Shown here: positions 25,501-39,800 of the stretch, piece by piece
How the letters are laid out: each line of letters begins with the position of its first letter
How positions within the stretch are numbered: the first letter of the stretch is position 1
Assembly: GCA_014706295.1 (NCBI GenBank)
Contig: JACSVZ010000001.1
Location: forward strand, 116,199,111 to 116,263,110
DNA length: 64,000 nucleotides
Origin: Lycocorax pyrrhopterus obiensis
Lineage: Eukaryota; Chordata; Aves; Passeriformes; Paradisaeidae
Direction: 5' to 3'
The notes under the pieces: model-generated
The model's input: only the letters and a program-made list of their open reading frames with translations
Database searches by the model: none
What the model was told of the DNA's origin: nothing
Position numbers and translations under genes: made by a program

Positions 25501-28500
25501 ACCCTAAAGACTGCTCTTAATGCCAAAAATACTTCTATAGCTTACATTTATTTACTCAAGCTTCATTTCTTTGTCATAATGTTGGATATACACACACTCA
25601 GTAGTTCTGCAGTGTCATTTTTGTATTCAAACATTCAGAATTGCCTCACTTTTAGGTCCTGTGGTTAAAAAAGAAAGTTAAGCTCGCACTGCTCTCAGTA
25701 AGACACTGATTACATGCACGTGAAAAGCTCAAAATGTAAACAACTGCATAGGAGAGAGGTTTGTTATTTTTTAACACAAAACACACTAAACAGAAGCCTG
25801 CTGGGAATGTGCATCAATAAATGCATGTTTGACTTGGTTCTCTGCATTTGGGACTGCAGAGAGAAAAAAAAAAATCAGACAAGGATTTCAGTGTTTTATT
25901 TATTTTGCTGAATTGTGGCTCCAGAGGTGAAAGTTTACACAGAACCAGAACACAATGAGCCCCTGTATTTGCCATCCAGGTAGCCTTGCAGGAGTAACCA
26001 CAGGGTCTTCCACGATGTCCTGACAATGACCTCAACAGGGATGGGTGAATCACAATCCAGAGGAGGAGAGGACAAACCAACCTTCACGCTATCTCATTCG
26101 CCCGGTCTTTTCCTGCCCCAAGGTCAGGGGCTGTGTCCAATTATTTATGTTTCTGATAAAGACTCAATTTCAAGACTCTGAGATAAGGCCATCGCAGACT
26201 TTCTGGGTGAGCTAAGTCTTTGAAGTCCCATAAACCAGAGATAAAAATTACATTTTAATTTACTTGGTTAGAAAAGCTACCACGTGTATGCAACACTCTT
26301 TCAGATCTTCAGCTTCAGTCACTTTCTTCCCAGGGTGCAACTGAACATGTTGTGAGAGTGAAATTCAAAGCCCACAAAGAACCTGAGCTGTCAGGAATCC
26401 TTTCCATTGCTGGAATCAGAATTCTCCCCTAGAAGATGGATGGGTCCTAGAGAGAAACCCAGGACATGAAAACACTTGGAATGTGCTTCAAGCCACAGGA
26501 AACAGGAAAAACAGAGTATCACTGCTGATTTATAACCCATGAAATACAGCCAGTAACACAGATTTACTGATAGGCTATAAAGTTCAGAAGTGCATTTCAG
26601 AGTTGTTTCATATTCGCATGTCCCAGAGCCAGCATCCCAACTGGGAATGTTTTGGGAAATGAGAACTCCAGCCTGAACTGAACCCACATGCCACTTAGAG
26701 CAGCAGAAAAGGAGATGGAGAACATAAGAGGCTGATAACCACAACAAGAAAAGTTCCATTTTTGAAATGATAATGAACAAAATTATTGCTGATGAACCTT
26801 AGTGGTGCTACATCCAAATGCAAAGGAGTTAGGAAAACAAATAAACTGTTAAAGAAACATTATCTTTGACAGCACCAAAACTCGTATTTCACATACCAAC
26901 ATTTCACGTGTAAAGCCTAACATTTTTGTCATGAAACTAGCAAGTTCTGCCCCAAACATGCCAGAAATGCAAATTTGTTTATCCATTTCAATTGTCAGGA
27001 AAAAAAAAGTAACTAAAAAAACCCCACAATATACCTTTGAAATCACAGGAGTATTTCATGCAGGTGATATTAAACACACACTTTATGCCCAGGAGTTTTA
27101 TAATTTATGCATTAAATATTCTGGAATATTCCAGACTGCTAATTTTAGGTACAATGTTATTTCCTACTAAATGAGAAATTGTGTCTACTGTAATTACACT
27201 GCACCTATTTCATAGGCAAGAACACTTCCAACAGGAAAATCATTTTGTTGCCATTACTGATAAGACAGCAATTATTTACTTAAACTGAATACAGAAAGTC
27301 AGTGAAAAACCTGAAAAATCACGTTTCACATGCCTGGATATAATTTAAACACTTTTAACATTTCATTCACTATTTAGAGAGATTTTGGAAAGAAAATAAT
27401 AAAATACTATTTATACGCCTACTTATACCACAGTTTTAGAAGAAATTGCTTAGACTTAGAACTTTTGCTAAATATAATTATGTGGGCAGAGAGTCCAAGA
27501 AGTTAAAAATATAAGAACTCTTTTTTTAAAACAATAAGGCATAACTTTTTATTATAATAATCATACTCTATACACCACATATACTTATTTTGCATTGTAA
27601 TGTCTCTCTTTAATTAAAAGCATTTTTGAACTGTATAAAAAACAATAAATTGTATTGCTCTGCCTCAAAAGGCAAGGAGATTTTTCCAAGCAGAAAGAAA
27701 ACAAATACAGCTTTTAGGGAAATATAAAGAAAAAAAAGTTTCAAGTATCAGAAACATTGGAGGGAGAGGAAAAGGGGAGACAAAATGATGTGAGGCTTAC
27801 TAGATGAGAAAGAATGGAAAAAGCAGGCCCTGTAAACATAAAGTGGGAGTCTGTACCAGAACTATTCCCAGACACTCGGAAATTTGGGGAAGAACCAGAA
27901 AGATGAAGGTCTGGATCAGCAAGTAGATATAACAGAGGCCAGAGAGAGAGAGAGTGAAGCAAATTCATGCAGCTTTCCAAAAGCTAGGAAGGCAACTCCT
28001 AATTAAATCAGAAGGCTGTGAAGGTGACAGAATACAGAGGCAATACAATCATGTTTTTGGAGTCAAGCTGCACTCTACAGCAAACTGGGTACCTCCACAT
28101 GCAGAGCATGACAATTTAAATAAGAGCGACAATTTACAACACTCAAGATGGGGTATTTTGGACATGAGCTTGTGTTATTCAAGATGGCCTAACACAGTGT
28201 TCTAAGACATAAATTAAAACTCCCTCACTGCCTTTGAGAAATAACCACCATCTGGCTAAGGCAGATTAAAACAGCACAAACAAAATACCTGGCCAAAATA
28301 CTCTGATGTCTTTTTCTTGTGAAGAGTACAGAAATGTGCATCTGACCTCTAGGCACCTCATGGAAAACTGATTGAACACGCACAGTGAGTGAAGTCACAG
28401 CCCTACACAGCTCAGCTGCTGATTCTGCTCTGCCCTTCTCCTGCCTTCTCCTCTGCTCCCCACATCAGCGTTGAAGTGCCCATACTGGGAGCTGATGAGA

Positions 28501-28659
28501 GGAAAAACCCATCTGCATGTCAACCTGGCAAAAACACACCAAAAATAGAGCAAAAGAAAGAAAGAAAAGCAAACAAACAGCCTTAAATAAAGACACAGAA
28601 GTGGCTGCTATGATCAACAATCATGAAGTGTTAATGCCTGGGTTGGGACAGGAACAGAA

Positions 28660-29165
28660 GGATGGGGAGCAAGGGAATCCTGAGGAACCACAGTCTGGTC
28701 AGCCTCCATCCCTGTGGAGATAACTGGAGAAGTAATTCTGGGAATCATTTCCAAGCACACAAAGGACAAGGAAGCCATGAGGAAGAGTCAGCAGAGTTTC
28801 ACCCCTTTCTCCCACACCAAGGTCGCAGGGAATCTGATGAAACACAGCCAAGTTGAGGAGACAGGGAGGGAGGTGAACTGAAACTGAGCAGCCAAGTTCA
28901 GGAGGTTGTGATCAGTGGCACAAGGTCTGGCTGGAGGCATCCTGAGAGTCCAACCCTGTCCGACAGCTTCACCAATGCTCTGGACGATGGGGCTGGTGCA
29001 CCCTCAGCATGTTTGGGAGACAAAACTGGGAGGAGTGGCCAATATGCCAGAGGGTTGTGCTGCTACTCAGGGCCACCTCGACCGGCTGGAGAAATGGGCT
29101 GAGAGGAGCTGCAAGAGGTTCAGCAAGGGAGGCGCAAAGTCCTGAAGCGCGGGAGGAACAACACA
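28660..29165 (+). mobile_element. CR1 LINE, internal reverse-transcriptase segment with deletions
   Basis: The plus strand follows the CR1 ORF2 nucleotide consensus as I recall it. It has the stretch with GGAATCATTTCCAAGCACAC and AAAGGACAAGGAAGC, then GGTTGTGATCAGTGGCACAA, then GCTCTGGACGATGGGGCTGG, and ends near GGAGGAACAAC. The spacing between these blocks is shorter than in an intact element, so several internal deletions have occurred, and the frame is broken by stops and shifts. The 3' end is missing: similarity stops at about 29165, unlike an ordinary 5'-truncated copy. This is an old, dead element. Confidence 0.85.
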
Positions 29166-31731
29166 CTTAGAACTTTCACTTGGCAAAACTGGATTCCTGT
29201 GCCACATCATCAGCTCACCACGACCCAAACAAAAGCTGATCACTTTGGTAAAGAGCCAGGTAATTGCCTTCTAGACTGTTTCCCCTCCCACTGTGGTATC
29301 CTCCATACACTGCAGCAAGGAGTCGGCAGCAGATCCGGCACTGCTGCTTTCCTGCATAATTTACAGCCACCTCACTGTGGCTCTCAGGAGAGCACCCCGT
29401 GTCTGGCACAAACCATTTGACCGTGCAAGTGAAATTGTGCATCTCAGCAGCAGCAAGCACAGCACAAACCTCAGTGAAACAGCCCCGGTCTGCAGGTGAT
29501 TTAAGGTTAAATCAGTAACTCGGTAGCTGCACGTTGCAGCATCTGTGTATGCACACGGGTCACAAAGTCGCTTCTTTAAATTGTGATGAGAGAACTCCCA
29601 TTTCAGCCAAGCATGAGAAAGCAGAGTGTGCCCTGAATACCTGTGCAAGGCCTTTTGTTCCTACATAAAAGCACTTTCCCAGACACCTTCTGTGATTCCT
29701 CAGACCCAGCCAACATTTTCTATTCCTGAAGCCTGTACCCTAAGGGCCCTGTCTCCTCCACCAGCAGGGAAGGTATCCCTCACTCCAGAGCAGGAACAGG
29801 ATTTCTGTCAACTATTTCCAGGCTGTACCTAGCAGCCACTTATTTAAATAATGTTAATTCCATCATGACAGCAATTCTGGGGTGACTGCACACATGTGAT
29901 CCAAGGAGGGATCAAACAAACCTATGTCACAGAAACAACCTAAAATCCATCCAAGTATTTCTGGTATGTGGTCATAAAATACAGCACTAACTTAAAATTG
30001 GAGATTTACCGAGCATTAAAATTATTTAGGATGCACTAAATGACAAAGAAAATGAGATTTACACAATAACGGCAGATTAGCTGTGGAAAAAGGAAGAACT
30101 CTAAGAAATACCTACGCTACAAAGTAGGTCACCTAAAGAAAAAAAAAAAAAAGTTTAACGTTCCTGAAAGTGAGGTGGTGGCACTTCTTTTTGTAGCAGA
30201 CAAGTTCAGGGAAAAAGTATTTTTACTGTTACTTTTATTACTTGAAAAGTGGTAGTACTGAGAAGGACCAACTCCATTGTGAAAGGCATAATAGGAATAG
30301 GTAAGAATGACTCATCTCTGCCCATAAAAGGTTTTGTTTGAATGCTGGATGCTATTTTATAGCACAGATTTGAGAGACAGGGCCCCATGCCTCTCCACAG
30401 TGAATTATCAGGGCAGAAAGAATACAACATTTCTCAAAACAGAAGTTCATGTTTTATCAGACTAAACAGTATCTGTAATGTCCTGGTTTAAAATAACTAC
30501 AAATCAGAAAATTCAAGTGGACTTTTCTGTAACACTCAAATATAAATGTCTGAGCATACAAATGGACTGAGTCATCCTCTAATGACATTATTTTCTGAAA
30601 ATAGAAAATAAGAAAAAGGCAACCAAAACCATACAGAAATTCCAGTCTTTGCCTGAAGGAGCAGAGAAAAGTTGAAACAAAGTGTCATAAGAACATTTAG
30701 TGGAAAGCACTGTTGGCTTTCATTGGCTAAGAAACAAAAAATCAAGAAAGTCTGTTAGAAAAAAAAATATTTGGTGAGTTTTTTTTATCTTACACCTGGA
30801 AAGAAAAATATAAAAATACAGCACAACGTTAAATATCTATACAAAAACCCCTGAGATCCAGTGAGCTATACCAGTTTAAGTTAATCTGTGCAATTTTTTG
30901 GTTTTACTTAGCCAAAAAGTTTCAAACAATCCAAAATCTTATTCTCTTCCTGCAGGAGTACAACACATTATTCAGCAGCCATGTCAAAAAATTTAAAAAT
31001 GTATTGATCTTCCTGAAAGTTGGTAACTTCTGAGCACAACACATTGCAACATAACGCAGGAAACAGCGAAAGAAATACTCCTTTCTAATTTTGTGTCAGC
31101 TCACTCTCACTGTTCCACTCATTTTCCAGTGAGGAAGAACTGGTTTCCTTAAGACAAACTTCTTGTGATATTCTGTTGGGTTTATCTCTGCTTTTTTTCT
31201 GCTTGGTTGCCCTTTTTTTTTTTGAGGAGAGGAGTGTGGCACAAGCACAACCCGGCAGCTCCCAGGTGATAGGAACCATTTGCTGCTCACTGGGACAGCA
31301 AAGCCCCTTTGAGTCCACTCTGCACAAACAGACCCCTGACAGCCCTGCAATTATCAGTAATTTCAATCAAGTGACCAAAGGAAAAGTTAACTTGGAGAAA
31401 AAGCAAGCATGGCAACTGATTAATGTGTCAAAGTAGCACTCTCTGTTCTGTTAATGAAGCTTTAGGAAGGACACACATGTGTTTTTGTTGTCCAGGCTTG
31501 AGGAGCAGCACTGAGTTAATTTAAATAATTCCATTTTATTTACCTAGGTGCCAACAGCACTTGAATATCTCTGCCAAGCTCCCTCCTGCCCAGCATCCCA
31601 CCTTTGCCATGGAAACTCAAAATAGCCGAGGATGGGTAACCCCACAACGAGCTCCTGGCATGGCAATGAACAGTGGGGATACAGGATGAGTGACCAGGTT
31701 TATCTGCTTAAGGTCATATAAAAAACATTTT

Positions 31732-31867
31732 AAAAAAAAACCCCAAAAAACAGAAAAAAAGCCAAAAACCACAAAACAAAACCCAAACAAACAAACAAAA
31801 AAACCCAACCCCCCAAAAAAAACAAACAAGAAAACCCAGACAACAAAAAACCCAAAGCAAAACAAAA
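31732..31867. repeat. 136-bp T-free A/C tract
   Basis: On the plus strand this stretch is almost entirely A and C, with only five G and no T (for example AAACAAACAAAC, AACCCAACCCCCC). On the minus strand it reads as a Phe/Trp/Val-rich frame that is only a composition artefact. Confidence 0.9.
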
Positions 31868-34800
31868 TCTATTATCTAACACCCCCCCACACACCCCACT
31901 CTCTGTGCAAATGTTGAAATGCATAAGAAGGAGGCAGCTATTACGAAACTCAGTCCATAGACTGACTGTGACAGCTTCAGACACTAAAAATAAATAAGTT
32001 TATCCGCTACAAAGAACATGTTCTTCTCCTCAAAAAAGCTTCCTATTTACACTCTGCTTCCATCTGGGAAGAACCAGTACATTGTTCAATCCTGTTGCCT
32101 CAGAGAAATTATAATTTTCAGTTTGTTTTTTATGGGAAAGGACTACACTGCAAAAAAATAATAATAATAAAAAGCAGTAACTCCAAATTACATGCAAATC
32201 TACCACAAAGTATTTTCCCATCGCAAAACAAAACCCACGTGAAATACTGTTCAAAAAACATGCAAAACACCCCAACAAACATTCTGCCTCTTCTTACTCA
32301 GCATAAGAGCACTCACTTCTTTCCCTCAGAAAACATCTTTCACCCTCATTAGTTTATATCACAAAACAAAACCCACATCAAATATATTGATGTGACTTGT
32401 GAAGAGTAATTTTATAGGTAAAGAGTAAAGTACTCTTGTTCCTATGACCACATAAAAATCCAGTTAGTTTTAGGACCACTGAACAGTATTTCCAGGCTAA
32501 ATTATTTACTTATTTAAGTCTGGTAAGCTTCTCATTTCATTACATTGAAAATTCTACATTTTTCCTAAATGGCTGCAAAAGAGAAATAGTTCTCTCTGCT
32601 GAACTCAGGATTCAGTTCTTTTCTCCAGAAAGCAAGTTAGGCCTATAAAGCTCTAAGCTCTCAAATCCTTGCAGCATCCCTATTTCTGTGAGGGGAAAAA
32701 AACCCCAAACCAAACACTGAAACATCGGTTATGGTAAATTCAATTCTCACCAAGACTCACCTCTTTGGGTGGCAAGTGAGCCTGCTATGAACACATGCAC
32801 AGAGGAACTTGACTATGATCAAAAATCTCTTAAATATTTCTTTTTTATGGGCTGGGACAAAGAACAGCAGAATTGAACTGCTACAAACCCAAAGCTAACA
32901 CAGCAAAACAGATTTTAAGAGAAAAAATGAACACTAGACTGATGGCATTGCTTTGAAGGCAAAAAGCCACAGGACATTTGTGGGCAATCTGTGGTTAGGA
33001 TGTCGATCTAGAGAAAATAAAAATCACTTATTTCTGCCACTTGTGGAACAGGCTTTGTGATTCTGTGCAGCTTGAACAACTTACAAGAGCTCACCTGTTT
33101 CTGAAATTATTTCACTCCTTCCAGTTTGAAAAAAGGGCATTCCTCCAGTGCTCCAATCATCATCATCATCACTTAAAAATTACTACACTATCAGCTAACA
33201 CCTTCAGCTCCCAGGAAACACTGCCCTTGCCCCATCTCCCATGGAACATCCAGCAGAAATGGGAAGCAGGGACAAGTCAAGAGGCTGGGTTTGCCCTACA
33301 AGTCAAAAGCTCTTGACATGGTAGAAAACAAATGTTAGGCTGATTCCAGAGCTGCAAACTCTTCATTAAAAAGCTTGTAGCACCTAGTGAATCCTCAGAA
33401 AAAAAGATGGGAATGAAGAAAATAACATCATTTGTCACAAAGCCACTGAAATATCAAACAACTGTATGGTCTTTGAGATGTGGAAATCCAACTCTGCTCC
33501 AGAGCACACACACATGGTGATACCACCTAATTCAGTGATTATACTCTTCTTTCCCACAGAACCTTTGAGTTCTAGAAGAGTGGGAAATCCTGATGAACGG
33601 CAAGATCTGGTCTGGATTCTGATACTTCTGGAGAGAGAGAGTTTGAAAATTATATTCCAGCTTCTGGCCACAGATCAAGGGTCCCCTTGATTTTGTACAG
33701 TGGAATGAAGCATCCTCTTAGATCTATGTTAGGACACCTGTCCTGCAGAGAGAACACCTGGGTCAGCTGCAGGAGCTCCCCAGCCACGGGAAAGGCAAAA
33801 TCCAGAATGAGGAAGGCAACAAGAGAGGCTCTGAGCAGTCTGACTGCGACAGAACTTTTGCTCAGGCATTCATTCATTTGGCATTTTATCTGGTAGCCTC
33901 AGGACTTAGGAAGAGCTTTGCTTCTGGCATCTTTGGTATTTAATATAAAAATGAGCCATGCTAGTTAAATATTTTGCCTGAGTGAACAACCTGTGAGATG
34001 CATAGGCAGTGACTCAGCATTTAATACTTGAATTTAGTTTTTTTTAAGTTACTGGACTAAAGACTCTGAATTATTCCCCATGTTTTCTTTCCCCAGTCTC
34101 CTCTCACATCAATACCAAACAGCAAATCCAGAGACCACTGAGATGAAAGAGCAAACAAACAAAAAAATTCAGTGATTTTAGGTGATTAGGACACAGCCCT
34201 GAGAGATGTTTACAAGAAAAAAAATCTGATCATGCAAAGATATTATCACAACAGAACTTCTCTTAGGAACAGGGATTTTGCTTGGATAGGCTAAAAACTC
34301 CTCTAGATCCACATTCTGCCAAGGCATCCACAACATATTAGAGTTCACTGCCCAAAGAAGTGTAAGTTTCTGGTGCAATATTAGGATTGGCATTGGAAAA
34401 ATCACTTTAGAAAAACATTAATTACATATAGAAGCAGAAGGTTAAAGACTAGCTACAAGTTGGAAAACTTCCTATACACCTCCTGCTCAAGTTTGCACAG
34501 AGTTTAAGGTCCAATCAAACGCATAAAAGGCCTGTCACCAAGAAACTCCTTCAAAACACAACACGTGCAGCAGCAGTCCACAAGCTCAAATACTTAAATC
34601 CTCATTGTAACAATTTTACCTGAAGCACATGCAGAAGTGAATAAACAGATCAACTCTGAGGTTGTCAGCTCTCCCAGTAAATTTATATCTTGCATTTTGG
34701 TCTCAAAAGTCTTTCTTTAGAGCCACATTTGTTGCTCTAAAGACATTGCTCTAAACATTTCTCACATTTTGTGAGAGAACTTCACTCACAATATTACAAT

Positions 34801-35699
34801 ATCAAGGTAGTGAGTAGAAGCCAAATAATCTCTGGATGGAGAGACTGCTGCCCACAGCTCAGTTATGGAGCCACTGACCTGAGCACTACCGAGTGCTCTG
34901 TTTCAGTCAATTTATTAGGAACAGGTTCAAAACTACTAAATATTCGTTCACTAGTCCAACAAGATAAAAATGTTTTAAAGTGTTTAAGATGTTTAAATGT
35001 TTAATATTACTTAAAATTAACTTGTTCCCCTCTTCACTAAACACATCTAATTTCAAAAGAGCCTCACATCCACCTGCACCTAAGCTCATATAAAGCGAAT
35101 TACATAGATAGAAACGAGCACTCAAGCCAGAGAAAGAAGCAAACATCTCTGAGGACTTCAGAAGCATCAACTAAGCTACAGTGCAGGAATCTGAACACAA
35201 TCTTTTTGTTTCTGCTTCAGCTTTGCTCTAATAATGACACACAGCTGTATCTGCGCTGCTGAATATTGACGTAAAATGTGCCTGCAACCTGTGTAAGATA
35301 AGCATTTGGTTCTGCTGACCTGAGTTTTCAAAATGTTCCACCTTAATACCCCCTTCATTTTCTCGGCCCTGAATAGCTGCACACACAGCGTGCAGACCTG
35401 TTTCGTGTTCGCAATGCTGGAATTCCTCGCTGCACTTTGATCATGGCCCAGTGAGTGGTAATTTTCTGTGCTGAACATGTCAGTCTAAAAAAAAAAACCC
35501 AACAAGAACAAACTGTTCCCAGTCTCAGAAATCTAAAAACAAAAAATCCACAGTTGCCAAAGTTATCTGCTTCTTATCAAGATCCATGTTTGGCACCAGA
35601 TGCATTTGATTCATTCATCATTGTCAGTGCACTCGCACACTAATTATTTCAAATTGTTTCCTCAGGCAGAGGTCTAGGACAAATGCAAGCAAGCCAAAA

Positions 35700-35830
35700 A
35701 TAGCAGTTATGAATAATTATGCATAATTTACCTCAAGGCCTGGGCCAGGCTATCATTAAAACTTCTTCTTGCCACCTGTGATCTCGACTAATTGTGGACT
35801 TTAAATTAGTTCAAGACTGCTTTTTTTTTT
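35700..35830. promoter_or_regulatory. Candidate conserved element with homeodomain/POU palindrome
   Basis: It contains a perfect 14-bp palindrome, AATTATGCATAATT (35715-35728), followed by CTAATTG and AAATTAG sites within 100 bp. Such clusters are typical of developmental enhancers. No function can be shown from the sequence alone. Confidence 0.25.
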
Positions 35831-36790
35831 CCGAATACAATGCCCACATTTAACCTTCCTATTAAAAGTTTTCTGATGCTTTAAAAACCCCCAATAAAAT
35901 GTCAACAAGGTTCCTTCTTTTTTAACAATGCCTTTGTATTTCACAGCCTGACAACAAGTTTGCTAACAGGAAAAACTTCAGAGACAAGGTCAGCAACCTC
36001 ACTTTAAGACACTGCCAAACAAGGTTCTAGGAAAAGCACAATTCCTCCTCCCCAACCTCAAAGTAAATCCTGATGCTCCAAAACTAAAGCTGTTTCAGTC
36101 CCTAAAACTTTCCCTATTACAGTTCTGACTCCTTCTTAAGGCAAGAAGAGAACTTTCACAACAATGATAGTTCATACAGCTACCAAAACAAATTGATAAA
36201 ACACTTGCTCCTCCAAATGCAGAAGTATCTGTTCAATTTTACAGATAGCAAACTCACTCATTCCAATGGGATCCAAAGTGAAGCTGTAGATGGTTTTGCA
36301 GAGCCTTATCCCATTCATTGTAATGAATGCACCTCCTATGTTCTTGTGCTGCTTTAACTATTCAAATTACAGGTTTAAAATAAAAACAGCTGGAAAAAAA
36401 AGGAAAACCCACCCTGAATATTTCCAGCAGCAGAAATATGTATCTCATATAAAAACTAAGTGTATGTACCACTGATAACTCCTAAGCACTCTCCAGTTCG
36501 GGAACACAGCACATGCTGCATTTTGAGGCAACAGAAAGCGTGTAACAGTAGCCAGAGATATTAATAAAAAATTACAAGTGCTGCTTATTAATGAAAAACC
36601 ATCTACAAATTCCTCCATTCAGGCACCTAAACATCAAACCTCTCAGGGACAAAAATACTCCACTGTTCAGTAAAAACAGTGCAAGACATGAAGGAACCAG
36701 GCCAGCTAACTTCTGAACCCTTTGGAGCTGAGGATATGTTTATGTACTTTCCTTATTCAAGGCGACAAAAAAATATCAGAGCAGAGATTT

Positions 36791-36807
36791 AAAAAAAAAA
36801 AAAAAAA
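36791..36807. repeat. Poly(A) run, 17 As
   Basis: A homopolymer run of 17 As in intron 2 without a recognisable retroposon upstream. Confidence 0.95.
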
Positions 36808-39800
36808 GGTTGAGTTAAAATGTAAGATGTTATTAAAAAGAAAACACACAGAGGAAAAGATGAATTCAAGCTTTCTTCTGGATAGCTTCCTAAAACATTA
36901 GTTGCAGAATAGCTCTGCTATTAAAATCAGATATTCCTAAAATATTAATGAATTTTTCACAGAATGATCAGCTCTAAAGCTGACACACACAGTTCTGCAT
37001 GAGCACCAGACTTCTGGCAGAAGACAAAGCCAGCTAACACATCCTAAGTTGGTGTTTATTAAGTTTCCTAAGCAGGAGAAGAAAAAATGACAGCAATGTC
37101 TCATCTCAATTCTGTGTCCAACTTCCCTGTGGTCAGTTCACTGTTACGGACCTTCTTCCACTGAAGTTTGTTATTTACCAGTCTGCTTGTGTTGGTTATA
37201 ATGAGTAAGGAAATGCTTTACAACTTGTAGAACAGATAACTCTAGAATAGATATCTCCAGGTCCTTCAAGACTGAATTAATACAAGTTCTGGAATTCAAG
37301 TGACCTCTTTGATTTTTACCTTCCACAAGGAGAAAACAAAGGCATAAACTCATCTTTCAGCTCTTTTCTGTCCATCACACACCCCCACACCCCTTCTATG
37401 GGAGGTATAGACTGCTAAATGCTCCTCAAAGCACAAGTATTTTTATTATGAACAACTTGAAAGCCTTGTTGTGAGCAAAGTTTTCACAACAACTAAAACT
37501 AATAGGTAAACAAAATCCAGATATTGCTTAGAAACTAATGAAATCTTACCATAACACAAATTAATATAATGGATTATACTACAAACTGCACTATAACATC
37601 ACAGTCATCTTAAATAAATTTCTCTCAGTAAATTTCATCAAAATAAGCACATTCATTTTTCCAACTATGATTGCACTGATGCTGTTGAATTACTTTTTCC
37701 CTCACATGCCTCTACGTTTTTCCAGACAATGCTGCACTCAAGCAGCTTTGTTTCATGTCTCTTCCATGTTACACCCTCAAATTATTTGTCATAAAACATC
37801 TGCTTTGAGCAAAACAGCATCTAGAGAAGAAAAGAAAAAAGATAAAATCCTATTCACTACATTTGCACAAGGAGGCAAAAAACCACAGGACAATGAAGTA
37901 TCAGGTATTTATGACAAAGTGGAACGAATCCGGAGATGCTGTGAACTGTGGTGTCAATTACACACAGTGAAACACACATAATTCAGGGTGAAAAGAAACA
38001 AATAAGCAGACTATCCCCTCACCCCAGCCGGCTGTTTTATTTCATAATAGGACAGCAGACTGCCATTCTCTTTTCTAGGAATGCCTGGAGAACTGCATTC
38101 CAATTCTGCGTGGCTCTGCTGCCTCCGTGAACCAGGGTCCAGACCCCAAGGTAGCTGCAGAGTGCCCAGGAGGAGGCTGGGGGAGTTCATCCGGTGCAGG
38201 AAGCACAGGGGCAGGACAACACTGGGCAAAGGGGCAAAACCCCACTCAAATGCAAAATTTGTCAGTGTTTGACCTTCAGCTGTTTGGGGTTTTTTATCTG
38301 CGAGCTAATTTTCCGTTCCCATTTTTCCCCGTCCACTCTGCAGTTCCTGAGTACAGTAAATCTTCCCTTTTTTTTTGGGATGTATAATCTCTTTTAATAT
38401 CCTGTGCTCTCTTATCACACTGCAGTCCTCCCTGTAATACATTGTCCATAAATTTCTCAAATGATATGAACTTTAACAGCTATGGAAGTGATTGAAATAC
38501 AATGTCAACTATTTTGTTCCAACAAAAATATTCTAGGGAGGCTCACACTTGTTCCTGACACAGAAGCAACAGGTGGGTCACGCAAATTTAAGAACAGAAG
38601 AAAATTATTTTAGTCTCAAATTCCAGGCCACAAAAGACACAACACCAGTGATGATTGTTTTTGTGATTTCCTCTGATTAATGATACACATTGACTTGATC
38701 ATTAAAGCAGGTGCATAAGCAATTCAAGTCAAATACATGTAATTAAAATGCTAAAACTCAAAAATGTGATGTGACGTTGCTACAGCTGATAAATATATCA
38801 GCCATAAACATATCATGTGCATGGCCCATAGATGCTATGCCACAAATAAGAATTAAAATTAAATGTGGTTTTGTTGAGGTGTTACATAATAACATTTTAA
38901 AAAGCGCAGTAACCTGCCAAGTTAAAACGCAGTTCTTTCTAAAATGATCCAACTCACCCATTGAAATGTTTACTTTTTGCTACATTTTCAGCTCTCTCCT
39001 CAGATAGTTCCACAGAACTCAAACAACTGTATTTGCTGAACTGAAACTCTGCCTTGGGTCAATTCCAGCTGCTAAAGTAGTGTGGTGTCTTTTGAAAATT
39101 GCAACTTGTTTTTCACGTCCCCGCTTTCCACCTGTCACAGTGTTCCACTCCATGCAAATTCCACGGCACACTCTTATGCAATGCTCACAATTAATGATCC
39201 CAATTTGGCACAAAAACTCAAATATGTGGATTTTTTTGCTGCAAGTTATGCTTTTGACAGACCTTTGGAGAGATCTAATGACATATCTTACACAAAACTC
39301 TGCTGCAACTGTAGGTCCAACACCCTCTTAAATTGAGTTAATGATTATAGTGAAGAATTCCTTGAACACTGGTTTTGATTTAAGCAACAAAAATTCCCTC
39401 CTGAAACTCTTTCCTGGTACCAAATTTGCTCTTCACAAAGATCACCACAATAAAACAGCAACTCTTGTACTTTAGAATGTGCCACACCATATTAATGGGA
39501 TATTAAAGAACTTCTGCTCAGAAGTACATCACAGAAAATCTGAAAATCAAGTCCAGGGAGTAAAGCAACAACAGGTACACACATTGTTGGTCTCCAAACA
39601 TCAAAACTCTCAATATTTTTGAGACATGCTTAATGATACAGAAAAAAAAACAGAACTCAAATTCTAAAAGCTCAGGTGAAAACCTCATACCTCAGTAATT
39701 TTACTTTTTGTACCATTTGCTTAAATTTAACTCTTACTCCAGCAACTGGCACAAATCATGGCCAGGAAACAGCAAACTATTTTCTCATTAGAAATTACTG

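Noticed and set aside
31617..31984. Phe/Trp/Val/Gly-rich minus-strand frames resembling membrane segments.
   Set aside because: This is direct translation of the T-free A/C tract. Low-complexity artefact.
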